Source of the DNA: Cytophagales bacterium
GTDB taxonomy: Bacteria > Bacteroidota > Bacteroidia > Cytophagales > Spirosomataceae
Assembly (NCBI GenBank): GCA_004292855.1
Contig: RDXN01000029.1
Span: forward strand, 231,312 to 295,311
DNA: 64,000 nt
Direction: 5' to 3'
Each line of letters begins with the position of its first letter. Position 1 is the stretch's first letter. The notes beneath the pieces are model-generated. The model saw only the letters and a list, made by a program, of their open reading frames with translations, was not told the origin of the DNA and made no database searches. The translations under genes and the position numbers were made by a program. This document shows positions 45,060 to 53,373 of the stretch, one piece after another.

Positions 45060-46469
45060 ATGCTACTCCTCTTTATCTCTCTGTATCTGCTTCTGAATGT
45101 GGCAGTTGGGGCTTGGGCGGCCCGTCGCGTCAACACCGCCCAGGACTACGTGCTGGCCGGTCGGCGGTTGCCGTTGGCCCTGGCGGCTTCGGTTACGTTT
45201 GCCACCTGGTTCGGGTCCGAAACGATCATGGGTGCCCCCGCCAAGTTCGTTGATAAGGGCGTTCCGGCCATTATCGAAGAGCCATTTGGCTCGGCTCTGT
45301 GCCTGTTTTTGGTGGGGTTGCTGTTTGCGCGACCCCTGTACCGGCTCAACATCACCACGTTTTCTGATTATTTCCGAATCCGGTTTGGTCGGTCGGCAGA
45401 GTTATTGTCTGCCCTGATTATGATTCCGTCGTATTTCAGTTGGATCGCGGCCCAGTTTATCGCCATCGGCATTGTACTGAACGTGGTAACGGGCATTGAT
45501 CAGCATTACGGTGTGGTTATCAGCGCGACCATCGTGATGATTTACACCCTGCTCGGCGGTATGTGGTCCATCTCAATTACGGATTTTCTGCACAACGCCG
45601 TGATCGTGGTGGCTCTGTGCATCGTGGCCGTACCGCTTTGGCAGGAGTTGGGTGGTTGGGAGGCCATTCAGGCCCGCACGGCCACTAGGCCCAACTTTTG
45701 GCAGTTCGGCCCGACCTGGACGTTCGACGGGGTGGTGGAATACATTGCGGCCTGGATTACGATTGGGCTGGGGTCGTTGCCGCAACAGGATATATTCCAG
45801 CGGGTTATGTCGGCCAAGTCGGAGAAAATCGCCGTAAAATCCTCGTATATAGCCTCGGGATTGTACCTGACGGTGGCAGCCTTGCCTCTATTTATCGGAC
45901 TGGCGGCCCAGTTTCTGCACCCCGACCTGCCCATGAGCACCGACAGCGACCGCCAACTGCTCATCCCGAATATGGTGATGAAACATGGAAGCTTGCCCCT
46001 GCAAATTTTGTTTTTCGGGGCGGTGGTATCGGCCATTTTGAGCGTGTCGAGCGGGGCGATTCTGGCTCCGGCAGCCGTGTTTGGCGAAAACGTAGTGAAG
46101 TTTTTCCGGCCTTCTCTCAGCGACCGCGACCTGTTGCGGACCATCCGGGGATCGGTTGTGGTGATTACCGTAGGCTGCGTTTGGATGAGCCTTGCCCGCG
46201 ACGTGAGCATCTTCGATCTGGTTGGCGAGTCGTCGGCGTTTAGTCTGGTATCCCTGTTTATTCCCCTGTTGGCGGGTATCTACTGGAAACCGGCCAACCG
46301 ATTGGGATGCCTGCTCAGTATGGGGCTTGGGCTGGGCATTTGGCTCGTTTGTTTGCTTCTCGACACCACGAGTATGCCGCCCATGATGTGGGGGTTGCTG
46401 GCCAGTATTATCGGGATGGGGATTGGCGCATTAGCCCCTCTCCTGGTTTCAGGGGAGGGGAAGGGGTAG
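45060..46469 (+). CDS. Sodium:solute symporter (SSS family)
   Basis: A 469-residue membrane protein with about 13 hydrophobic helices. It has the SSS start YVLAGRRLPLALAASVTFATWFG with the unwound first core helix, the GSETIMGAPAKF loop, ARPLYRLNITTFSDYFRIRFGR, and FSWIAAQFIAIGIV/YTLLGGMWSISITDFLHN in the central helices, plus SLPQQDIFQRVMSAK. It would bring in a small solute with Na+; the solute cannot be told (pantothenate, proline, sugars are all possible in the family). Single gene between PorP/SprF and the convergent rhomboid pair (7-bp gap). Confidence 0.88.
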   Translation: MLLLFISLYLLLNVAVGAWAARRVNTAQDYVLAGRRLPLALAASVTFATWFGSETIMGAPAKFVDKGVPAIIEEPFGSALCLFLVGLLFARPLYRLNITTFSDYFRIRFGRSAELLSALIMIPSYFSWIAAQFIAIGIVLNVVTGIDQHYGVVISATIVMIYTLLGGMWSISITDFLHNAVIVVALCIVAVPLWQELGGWEAIQARTATRPNFWQFGPTWTFDGVVEYIAAWITIGLGSLPQQDIFQRVMSAKSEKIAVKSSYIASGLYLTVAALPLFIGLAAQFLHPDLPMSTDSDRQLLIPNMVMKHGSLPLQILFFGAVVSAILSVSSGAILAPAAVFGENVVKFFRPSLSDRDLLRTIRGSVVVITVGCVWMSLARDVSIFDLVGESSAFSLVSLFIPLLAGIYWKPANRLGCLLSMGLGLGIWLVCLLLDTTSMPPMMWGLLASIIGMGIGALAPLLVSGEGKG

Positions 46470-46476
46470 GGTATTT

Positions 46477-47409
46477 CTAACTCCGCTGACTAGCCCGGAA
46501 AAGTTTTTGCTTCTCCTCGCGCGAGAGGCTCTCATAGCCCGACTTCGAGATCTTATCCAGAATAGAGTCTATCTCATCCTGATCGGGCATCGTTACAGAC
46601 CCCGGTGCTGCCGCGCCACCCGTTGCCGCAAACGTGCTGGCGTTGGCATTAGCGTTGCTACGCTGCCGGTATGACACCTTTACGGGCGGCTTAGGCCGGG
46701 TAAGCGATTGCCAGCCATCGACAAGCCAATAAATCGGGCGACCCAGATCGGTGCCGTTTTGCAGAAGCTTGATAAAGAAAAAGCCCATAAATGCCCCGCC
46801 CAGGTGTGCGAGTTCGCCACCCGCGTTGGTGTTCCCACTCAGTTTGGCCAACGACAGGACAATCAGGAAAAACACGATGTATTTAATGCGAACCGGCCCA
46901 AAAAATAAAAGATGAAACGAGTAATTAGGCAACAATGTGGCCGCGCCAACGGCTACTGAGAAAAACGCTCCCGATGAGCCAAGCATCTGTACGTTAGTTG
47001 ATTGCTGAATAAAAAACGGCACCAAATTATACATGGCCAGGTACAGCAACCCACCCGCCAGACCACCCATAATATACAGTCCCAACAATCGGCGGGCACC
47101 CAGGTATTCATCAACAAGACGACCGAACCAGTATAACCCCAACATGTTGAACAGGATATGGAACGGGTCGACCTGCGTAAACATGTACGTGAACAAGGTC
47201 CACGGGCGTCGGATAAACTCTGATGCCTGCGCCGGCACAACCAGTTGTTTGTAGACTAGTGCGTACCAGTATGAGGATTCCGATAATGTAAAGACAAGAT
47301 TGAGCAGAAGCAGTGTCAGAAACACCACAACGTTTACCAATATAAGTTGCACCAACGTGTTGTTGGGCTTTGAAAATTCGGACCGGAAATCATCGAGTAA
47401 ACCGCTCAT
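46477..47409 (-). CDS. Rhomboid-family intramembrane serine protease (second of a pair)
   Basis: A 310-residue membrane protein with six core helices. Active-site parts: FHILFNMLGLYWFG (oxyanion Asn), GSSGAFFSVAVG (nucleophile Ser; GSSG instead of GASG) and ELAHLGGAFMGFF (His). A cytoplasmic tail of about 100 residues follows, with basic and Ala/Gly-rich parts and a final helix DEIDSILDKISKSGYESLS plus EEKQKL, a small conserved tail domain in Bacteroidota rhomboids. The ATG at 47409 starts two bases after the stop of the first rhomboid. Confidence 0.88.
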   Translation of the reverse strand: MSGLLDDFRSEFSKPNNTLVQLILVNVVVFLTLLLLNLVFTLSESSYWYALVYKQLVVPAQASEFIRRPWTLFTYMFTQVDPFHILFNMLGLYWFGRLVDEYLGARRLLGLYIMGGLAGGLLYLAMYNLVPFFIQQSTNVQMLGSSGAFFSVAVGAATLLPNYSFHLLFFGPVRIKYIVFFLIVLSLAKLSGNTNAGGELAHLGGAFMGFFFIKLLQNGTDLGRPIYWLVDGWQSLTRPKPPVKVSYRQRSNANANASTFAATGGAAAPGSVTMPDQDEIDSILDKISKSGYESLSREEKQKLFRASQRS

Positions 47410-47411
47410 AC

Positions 47412-48194
47412 TCAATAGAATGTTTTTCGTTGAGAACCCCAGAGTTTCACTAATATAAACGCAAACAACATGCCGCCCAAGTGGGCGAAGTGCGCAACGT
47501 TGTCGGTCGGTGCTTGGTTAATGGTCGAGTACAATTCAAAGGCTCCGTAAAACAAAACGAGATACTTCGCCTTGATTGGTATAGGTGGAAACAACAAAAA
47601 CAACTCAGTGTTTGGAAACAGCAATCCAAAGGCCATTATGACCCCGAAGATTGCCCCCGACGCACCCACCATTGGCCCCTCAATATCGCGATATCGCTCC
47701 CAAAACGCATTCACAAACCGAACACTGTCCTGCTGTAGTTGCGTACTGCCGGGGTTTGCCTTGTACGAATCGATAAACCCGGCCAGTTGATCGTATGCCG
47801 AGCTGGCATGAGCTTCAATCAAGCCCCAAAAACCGTCGGGGGTAGGGTTAGCGCGGTAGTTTTGCACCAACTCCAGTACCCGGCTCATTTCGTAATAATT
47901 AACGCCCAGATACAACAACGCGGCACCAAGCCCGCAGATCATGTAAAAAACCAAAAATCGTGCGGGTCCCCACACCCGTTCGAGCATTGGGCCAAAAACC
48001 AGCAAGCCAAACATGTTGCCGAGTATATGCCCAAGCCCAGCATGCAAAAACATGTGGGTTAAAAACTGAAACGGTCGGAACTGATCAGAGAAAAACGAGT
48101 GAAGTCCAAACTGCTCGATAACTGACTTCGATGTTAGCACAAAAATCAGCACATTCAGGATAATAAGTGCTCGGACAACAGGCGTCATAACCAT
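47412..48194 (-). CDS. Rhomboid-family intramembrane serine protease (first of a pair)
   Basis: A 260-residue membrane protease. Core marks: HMFLHAGLGHILGNMFGLLVFG (HxxxN-type second helix), GASGAIFGVIMAFGLLFP (nucleophile Ser) and HFAHLGGMLFAFILV (His). A long loop of about 90 residues between helices 2 and 4 (MSRVLELVQNYRANPTPDG) is an insert absent from compact rhomboids. An upstream frame reaches 48353 but enters mutL, so the ATG at 48194 (MVMTPVVRAL) is used, 31 bp after the mutL stop. Operon order is mutL, rhomboid 1, rhomboid 2. Confidence 0.89.
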   Translation of the reverse strand: MVMTPVVRALIILNVLIFVLTSKSVIEQFGLHSFFSDQFRPFQFLTHMFLHAGLGHILGNMFGLLVFGPMLERVWGPARFLVFYMICGLGAALLYLGVNYYEMSRVLELVQNYRANPTPDGFWGLIEAHASSAYDQLAGFIDSYKANPGSTQLQQDSVRFVNAFWERYRDIEGPMVGASGAIFGVIMAFGLLFPNTELFLLFPPIPIKAKYLVLFYGAFELYSTINQAPTDNVAHFAHLGGMLFAFILVKLWGSQRKTFY

Positions 48195-48225
48195 GATTAA
48201 GTACAATTTACGGGCTTTCCCTGTA

Positions 48226-50241
48226 TTATGTTCTAAAAAGCCCCTGAATTTTATCCAACGTGACGATTGTAGTGATTGGTTCGCCTGTTGGGGTATAGCT
48301 AGGGTTTGTGGAGGCAAACAATTGGTCGAGCAGGGCCTTGCTTTCGACCTCACTTAACCGGCTCTGATGCCGCACCGCCGACCGCCTTGCCAACGACCGG
48401 GCCAACGATTCCGACCGTTCCAGCTTAAGACGGCCCGTATCGGCCCGAAGTTGCGCCAATAAGTTCGCAAATAGCTCTTCTTCGTTTTCGCCGGGGGTGA
48501 GTGCCGGGATACCACGCAACACAAACGTATTGGCGTCGGACTCCTCAAACTGAAAACCCAACCCCGTTAGCTCCTCGCGCAAATCCAGAGCTAACTGATA
48601 ATCGACTGCTGATACCTGCACCGTTTTGGGAAACAAAAGCTGTTGAGAAGCCCCGTTTCGCTTGGTGAGTGCGGTGTGAAACTGATCGTACAGAACGCGC
48701 TCATGTGCCCTGCGAGCGTCTACAACCAACATGCCTCCTTTGGCCGATGTGATCAGATACCGCCCCTGTATGGGCAAAATAGGGCCACCCTCTAACACTA
48801 AATCAAATTTTACCGGCTCGGTTTGTTCCAGCGGTAACTGATTGGCCCGGCTACCGAGTGTGAGCGCGTCGATACCCGCATTGACCTCAGTCGGGGGGGG
48901 CGTTTCCAGATGCGCCGGAGCCGGGAGCCAATCGGCAGGCTCGGCCCCGGACAGGTCGGGGTTGGAACTACGCGAGCGGGCAAACACGGCAGGCGAATTG
49001 GTCGAAATAGCTTTCGGCGAGGTGGCGGGTTGGTCGAAGCTACTAGCCCCCGCCGGAAACTGATCGTAGCGCGGAGCCGCCAGTCGCGCGGACGAACTGC
49101 CCCCGTCTGATACCCCGCCCCCACTGGCCCACGAGGGTATCACGGGCCTGGGTGTCGAACTGCCCCCGCTGGGCGCGGCAGGCCGATCTTTAGCACTATT
49201 CTGGTTGTTCAGAAAGTTGACGTTGCCGTCGAAATCGAGGGAGGGACTCAGGTTGTAAATACCCACTGCCTTGCGCACAGCCGCCATCATGATCGCATAC
49301 ACGGCCCGCTCGTCGTCGAACTTGATTTCGGTTTTGGTGGGGTGAATGTTGATGTCGATGTGCGAGGGGTCGATCTCGATAAAGAGCACATAGAACGGCT
49401 GATGCCCGTCGGGCAGGGTGCCCTCATACGCTCCCAACACGGCGTGGTGCAGGTAGTTGTGCTTGATGAACCGGTTGTTCACAAAGAAATGCTGCTCATT
49501 GCGTGACTTCTTGGCCGACTCGGGCTTGCCAATGTAGCCATGTACCGTTACGTAGGGGGTTTTCTCCTCACACTGAGCCAGTTGCTCGCGGTATCCTTTG
49601 CCGAACATGTCGATAATTCGGCGACTTAACTTGCCCGCAGGCAGGTTGTACACCTCGCGGTCGTCCTGAAACAGCGAAAAGGCCACTCCCGGATTAGCCA
49701 GCGACACTCGCTGAAACTCGTCCAGAATGTGCCGCATCTCGACCGAGTTCGTCTTCAAAAAATTGCGCCGGGCCGGAACGTTATAGAACAGATTCTTAAC
49801 CAGCAAATTAGTGCCCGGCAAGCACGAAATCTGTTCCTGCGCCTTGATGTCGGACCCTTCGATCCTGACGAGCGTGCCCAACTCCTCATTGGCCCGTCGG
49901 GTACGCATCTCTACCTGCGCCACGGCGGCAATCGACGCCAGGGCTTCGCCCCGGAAGCCCATCGTCATGATTTTGAAGAGGTCGTCGGACGAGCGGATTT
50001 TGGATGTCGCGTGCCGCTCGAAGCTCATACGGGCGTCAGTTTCGGTCATGCCAGAGCCATCGTCAATCACCTGCACCAACGTCCGGCCTGCGTCGCGCAC
50101 GACCAACTGCACCGATTTGGCCCCGGCATCGACCGAGTTTTCGAGCAGTTCTTTCACGATAGACGCCGGACGCTGCACCACCTCACCAGCGGCTATCTGG
50201 TTGGCAATCGAGTCGGGCAGAAGCTGAATGACGTTTTGCAT
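48226..50241 (-). CDS. mutL: DNA mismatch repair protein MutL
   Basis: Links mismatch recognition by MutS to strand removal. The 671-residue chain has the GHKL ATPase motifs IANQIAAGEVVQRP, ELLENSVDAGAK (31-42), VIDDGSGM and GFRGEALASIAAV, the DIDVNIHPTKTEIKF-like segment (DINIHPTKTEIKF), a long Pro/Ser-rich linker (about 350-465) and the C-terminal dimerisation domain. The endonuclease motif DQHAx2Ex4E is not intact: the matching place reads DARRAHERVLYD. It is followed by two rhomboid genes; its start side carries a repeat element. Confidence 0.95.
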   Translation of the reverse strand: MQNVIQLLPDSIANQIAAGEVVQRPASIVKELLENSVDAGAKSVQLVVRDAGRTLVQVIDDGSGMTETDARMSFERHATSKIRSSDDLFKIMTMGFRGEALASIAAVAQVEMRTRRANEELGTLVRIEGSDIKAQEQISCLPGTNLLVKNLFYNVPARRNFLKTNSVEMRHILDEFQRVSLANPGVAFSLFQDDREVYNLPAGKLSRRIIDMFGKGYREQLAQCEEKTPYVTVHGYIGKPESAKKSRNEQHFFVNNRFIKHNYLHHAVLGAYEGTLPDGHQPFYVLFIEIDPSHIDINIHPTKTEIKFDDERAVYAIMMAAVRKAVGIYNLSPSLDFDGNVNFLNNQNSAKDRPAAPSGGSSTPRPVIPSWASGGGVSDGGSSSARLAAPRYDQFPAGASSFDQPATSPKAISTNSPAVFARSRSSNPDLSGAEPADWLPAPAHLETPPPTEVNAGIDALTLGSRANQLPLEQTEPVKFDLVLEGGPILPIQGRYLITSAKGGMLVVDARRAHERVLYDQFHTALTKRNGASQQLLFPKTVQVSAVDYQLALDLREELTGLGFQFEESDANTFVLRGIPALTPGENEEELFANLLAQLRADTGRLKLERSESLARSLARRSAVRHQSRLSEVESKALLDQLFASTNPSYTPTGEPITTIVTLDKIQGLFRT

Positions 50242-50246
50242 TATGT

Positions 50247-50357
50247 GATAGGAACACGGATTGAACAGATGGAACGGGCTGAAACGGATTTTTTTGATTT
50301 GACACGAAAAAAAATCCGTGTAAACCTGTTCAATCCGTTCAATCCGTGTTCCTATCC
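50247..50357. repeat. Inverted repeat, locus E (GATAGGAACACGGATTG family, empty form)
   Basis: Arms of about 53 bp with several mismatches; the outer 16 bases (GATAGGAACACGGATT) are perfect. The centre is a short ACGGATTTTTT/AAAAAATCCGT stem with no GTCATCCCGAC hairpin inside, unlike loci A, C and D. It starts six bases upstream of the mutL ATG. The other end overlaps the TonB receptor stop codon, whose TAG is part of GGATAGG. Confidence 0.88.
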
Positions 50358-52805
50358 AAACTTAAGGGGTACGACGAGCTTGAGGCTGGCGTTGCGCCCC
50401 ATGTTGAACACCCCGGCGCGGCCCGTTACGGGATTCGTGCCAAAGTATTTCAACCGGTTCTGATGACTTTGATACGCCCGGTCGAGCAGGTTGTTCACGG
50501 ATAGATAGACCGAGAACAGCGTCCGACCGTTGCGCCCCACCACATCGGCTCCGGCCCCTATATTCCATAACGTAAAAGCGGGCGTTGGCGTTTCGGTGCC
50601 GAACGCTAAAAGTGCCTGATTTTGGGCCTGATTATGCTCAATTTCGGTTTGAGCATATCCGTTGCGTAAAAATAGGCCGAGTTCGGGGCGGGTCAGCTTA
50701 ATTTGGGCAATCACGCGGGGCGGGGGCAGAAACGGCAAGTACCGCGCCGAGTCGCCCTGCGCCGACAAGTTTCGCGAACGCACCAGCGAATACGTTCCCG
50801 ACAAATGCAGCCATTTGGCCCCGGCGGGGTTGTAGATCACCTGACCTTCGGCCCCGTACAAGACGGCGTCGCCCTGCACATAGCGGTACGTCAGGATGGG
50901 GCGGGCGGGGTCTACAATGGAGTCGCGGCCAAAGCGGTCGAGGACTTTTTCGGAGTAGGTATAGTTGTTGATCGCGTTGCGGAACAGGCTTGCCGTGATC
51001 GACAGTTCGGAGGTTTCGTACACAAAACCCAGATCAGTTTGCAGCGACACCTCCGATTGCAGATTGGGGTTGCCAATTTCATAGCGGAACGTACCCGCGT
51101 GCTCGCCATTGGCCGAGAGTTCGGGCGTGGTGGGGGCACGGAACCCACGGGCCACGTTGGCTTTCACAGTCAGTTTGGGCGTAATGGCATACGACGCGCC
51201 GACGCTCGCGGTGGGGTTGGCGTAGGTTTTGTCAAGCCCCAAAAAACGCTTCTCACGGTTGTTTCCCGCCGTTTCGGTAAACGCACCGTTCTCATCAATA
51301 TACAGCGGGTTGATGTGCATCTGCCGGACATCGACCCGCAAGCCTCCGTTCAGGGTCAGGCGGTCGGTTTTCTTCTGAACAAACACCACCGCCCCGTTGT
51401 CGCGCAGCCGATAACCGGGGTATAACACCTCCAGACCCTGATTCCGGTTCGTTTGCCACAATCCGCTCGTACCCACCGTAAATTCCCAGCCGTTGCGGGC
51501 GTCCATGAAGTATTTGAGGTCGTAATACACGTTTTGCAGGAAGAAATACAGAGCCGGTTGGCCGGGCGTAAGCGTGCTGGCAAACTCCTGACGCCGGTTT
51601 TGGCTATAGCTGACCACCGCCGAGAGGTTGCCCCTGCCCAATTTAGCAAACGTATTCCACGACAGTTTGGCGTGGTTCAGATTCTGGTAGTTTGCCTTCT
51701 CGATAGTCCGGCCCCGCAGTTCGGCGTCCGACACGGGGGCCACGTCTTCGGTATCGTTGTCAATTCGGACGAGTTTCACGTAGCGGCCCTCGGCGTCGCG
51801 CTCCCCCGTAACAATATTGATATCCTGATGCCAGTTTGAGAAATTGATCTGTGAATACCCCCAAGTTTTGGCGATGCCTACGGCCCCGTTTACGTCCATC
51901 TCGCGATAGGCCGACCCATACACGCGACCATCGTAGCGATTCCGGTAGTTGCCCGCGCTCTTACCACTCACCCGAATTCGGCCAAACACGCCCCGCTGCC
52001 CCGTTGTCTCCACCATCGCCGACCCGCCAAACATACCGTTGTTAGTCTGGTAGTTAGTCAAAATTTGCCCCTGCGTAACGCCCGGTTGCGGAGGGCGGGA
52101 TGTAATCAAACTCATCACTCCGCCTAGCCCATCGGAGCCATACAACAAACTGCCCGCCCCCTTGATAATCTCGTAGCGATCAATCGAATATTCGTCAATT
52201 TGCAGAGCGTGTTCCTCGCCCCACTGATTGTCTTCCTGACGAACGCCATCGTGTACGGTAATCACCCGGTTGAAACCCAACCCCCGAATAACGGGTTTTG
52301 ATAGGCCCACCCCGGTGCTAATCTGCGACATACCAGGCAGTTTCACCACCGCATCGACCAGATTAGTGGAAGCCGTTTGGAGCCACTGTACCTTAGAATA
52401 CGTCATAATAGGTACGGGGCTTTCCTTCACGGTGGAGCCGGTTGTGAGGCCCGTCACGACCACTTCGTTCAGTTGGGCCACCTCCGTTTCGAGCGGGAAT
52501 GTCATGGTTGTGCTGTCGCCCGTGAGAGTTAGTCGGCGCGAGAGGGTTTTGTAGCCCACTAGCCGTACCTCTACTGCGAATGGCCCAGCCGAGGGCAAGC
52601 CGGTCAGCCGGAAACGTCCGTCGGCTTCGGTAGCGGTGCCTTTTTTGAGCGATGGAACAAAAATAGTGGCCCCGGCGAGTGGTTCGCCCGTTTTGAGGTC
52701 GGTAACGGAGCCGTTGAGAGATGCCTGAGCCTGCACCGCCTGTGGCATGGTTAATCCATACCCAAGCAGGCCTGCCCACAGGCAAAGCCGGAAAAATAAT
52801 GTCAT
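50352..52805 (-). CDS. TonB-dependent receptor, probably for a metal or metal complex
   Basis: An 817-residue outer-membrane receptor: signal peptide, carboxypeptidase-like domain (about 28-115, NGSVTDLKTGEPLAGATIFVP), plug (about 125-235, LPGMSQISTGVGLSKPVIRG, VHDGVRQEDNQWGEEHALQ, IIKGAGSLLYGSDGLGG) and barrel with the terminal strand LVVPLKFG. The plug segment with WGEEHALQID resembles the receptor group that takes up zinc or similar metals. The next gene upstream encodes a His-rich membrane protein, which fits a metal role. Separation by a repeat tract leaves co-transcription uncertain. Ligand is an inference. Confidence 0.88.
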   Translation of the reverse strand: MTLFFRLCLWAGLLGYGLTMPQAVQAQASLNGSVTDLKTGEPLAGATIFVPSLKKGTATEADGRFRLTGLPSAGPFAVEVRLVGYKTLSRRLTLTGDSTTMTFPLETEVAQLNEVVVTGLTTGSTVKESPVPIMTYSKVQWLQTASTNLVDAVVKLPGMSQISTGVGLSKPVIRGLGFNRVITVHDGVRQEDNQWGEEHALQIDEYSIDRYEIIKGAGSLLYGSDGLGGVMSLITSRPPQPGVTQGQILTNYQTNNGMFGGSAMVETTGQRGVFGRIRVSGKSAGNYRNRYDGRVYGSAYREMDVNGAVGIAKTWGYSQINFSNWHQDINIVTGERDAEGRYVKLVRIDNDTEDVAPVSDAELRGRTIEKANYQNLNHAKLSWNTFAKLGRGNLSAVVSYSQNRRQEFASTLTPGQPALYFFLQNVYYDLKYFMDARNGWEFTVGTSGLWQTNRNQGLEVLYPGYRLRDNGAVVFVQKKTDRLTLNGGLRVDVRQMHINPLYIDENGAFTETAGNNREKRFLGLDKTYANPTASVGASYAITPKLTVKANVARGFRAPTTPELSANGEHAGTFRYEIGNPNLQSEVSLQTDLGFVYETSELSITASLFRNAINNYTYSEKVLDRFGRDSIVDPARPILTYRYVQGDAVLYGAEGQVIYNPAGAKWLHLSGTYSLVRSRNLSAQGDSARYLPFLPPPRVIAQIKLTRPELGLFLRNGYAQTEIEHNQAQNQALLAFGTETPTPAFTLWNIGAGADVVGRNGRTLFSVYLSVNNLLDRAYQSHQNRLKYFGTNPVTGRAGVFNMGRNASLKLVVPLKFG

Positions 52806-52842
52806 GATTGAAAGGTTGTATTGTGAAGATTTGCCTGTGGCG

Positions 52843-52995
52843 TTTCATTAGCCTTCGGCTGTTTCAGGTTTCAAGTTTCATTAGCCTTTGGCTGTTTCAA
52901 GGCTACGCTGTTTCAAAGGCCGTTGGCCGTTTCACTGAAACCTGAAACAGCGAAGCATTGAAACTCGAAACAGCGAAGCCTTGAAACCTGAAACT
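52843..52995. repeat. GTTTCA-rich repeat tract (GCCTTCGCTGTTTCAAG units)
   Basis: About eight related 14-20-base units, in both directions: TTTCATTAGCCTTCGGCTG, GGCTACGCTGTTTCAA, GGCCGTTGGCCGTTTCA, then TGAAACCTGAAACAGCGAAG and similar. The two ends (CTGTTTCAGGTTTCAAG and TTGAAACCTGAAAC) can pair. Small stems such as AGCCTTCGGCT occur inside units. Unit length and sequence vary too much for CRISPR and there are no uniform spacers. The His-rich gene stop (TAG) shares its last base with the first unit. Confidence 0.85.
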
Positions 52996-53371
52996 AAATT
53001 ACAGGCGGGCCACGGTGGCGAAACACCACGTGGGCAGCGGGCCGGAAAACAGAGGTCCGGTAAAGAGAGGAAAACGAAATGAAGCCAATTATCAACGGCA
53101 ACAACAACACAAACGGGTTGGGTTGCCAGTTGGCATAGAGAACGTGGCTCAGGGCGTCGAGCCAGATAATTTCCTGTTGGGTGTGGTTGTTGGGTTGATA
53201 GGGATCGTCGCCAACGGGGATGTATGGGTGCGCGTGGCTGACAATCGTGCCATCGGCCAGCCGGTGCGCGTGCCGGAACACCACGCCGTTTATGAGCGTG
53301 AGCACATACAGCCCCAACAAAAAGCGGACTACGGCCAGGCGATATGGGTGGTTTGATAACACAGTACGCAA
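52994..53371 (-). CDS. His-rich two-helix membrane protein next to a TonB receptor
   Basis: A 125-residue protein with two membrane helices (about 12-33 and 86-105). Between them is FRHAHRLADGTIVSHAHPY (32-50), giving H34, H36, H46 and H48, then H63; H114 and H119 lie in the tail. This pattern suggests metal binding in the loop, probably on the periplasmic side. The start is TTG (53371), just after the rsmF stop with AAGGAG 11 bases upstream, or GTG three codons later. It lies between the RsmF-like gene (2-bp gap) and the TonB receptor gene. The family is not named by me; metal-linked function is inferred. Confidence 0.6.
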   Translation of the reverse strand: MRTVLSNHPYRLAVVRFLLGLYVLTLINGVVFRHAHRLADGTIVSHAHPYIPVGDDPYQPNNHTQQEIIWLDALSHVLYANWQPNPFVLLLPLIIGFISFSSLYRTSVFRPAAHVVFRHRGPPVI

Positions 53372-53373
53372 AA

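Noticed and set aside
52843..52995. Possible CRISPR array
   Set aside because: Units vary in length and direction, have no constant spacers, and no cas gene is near.
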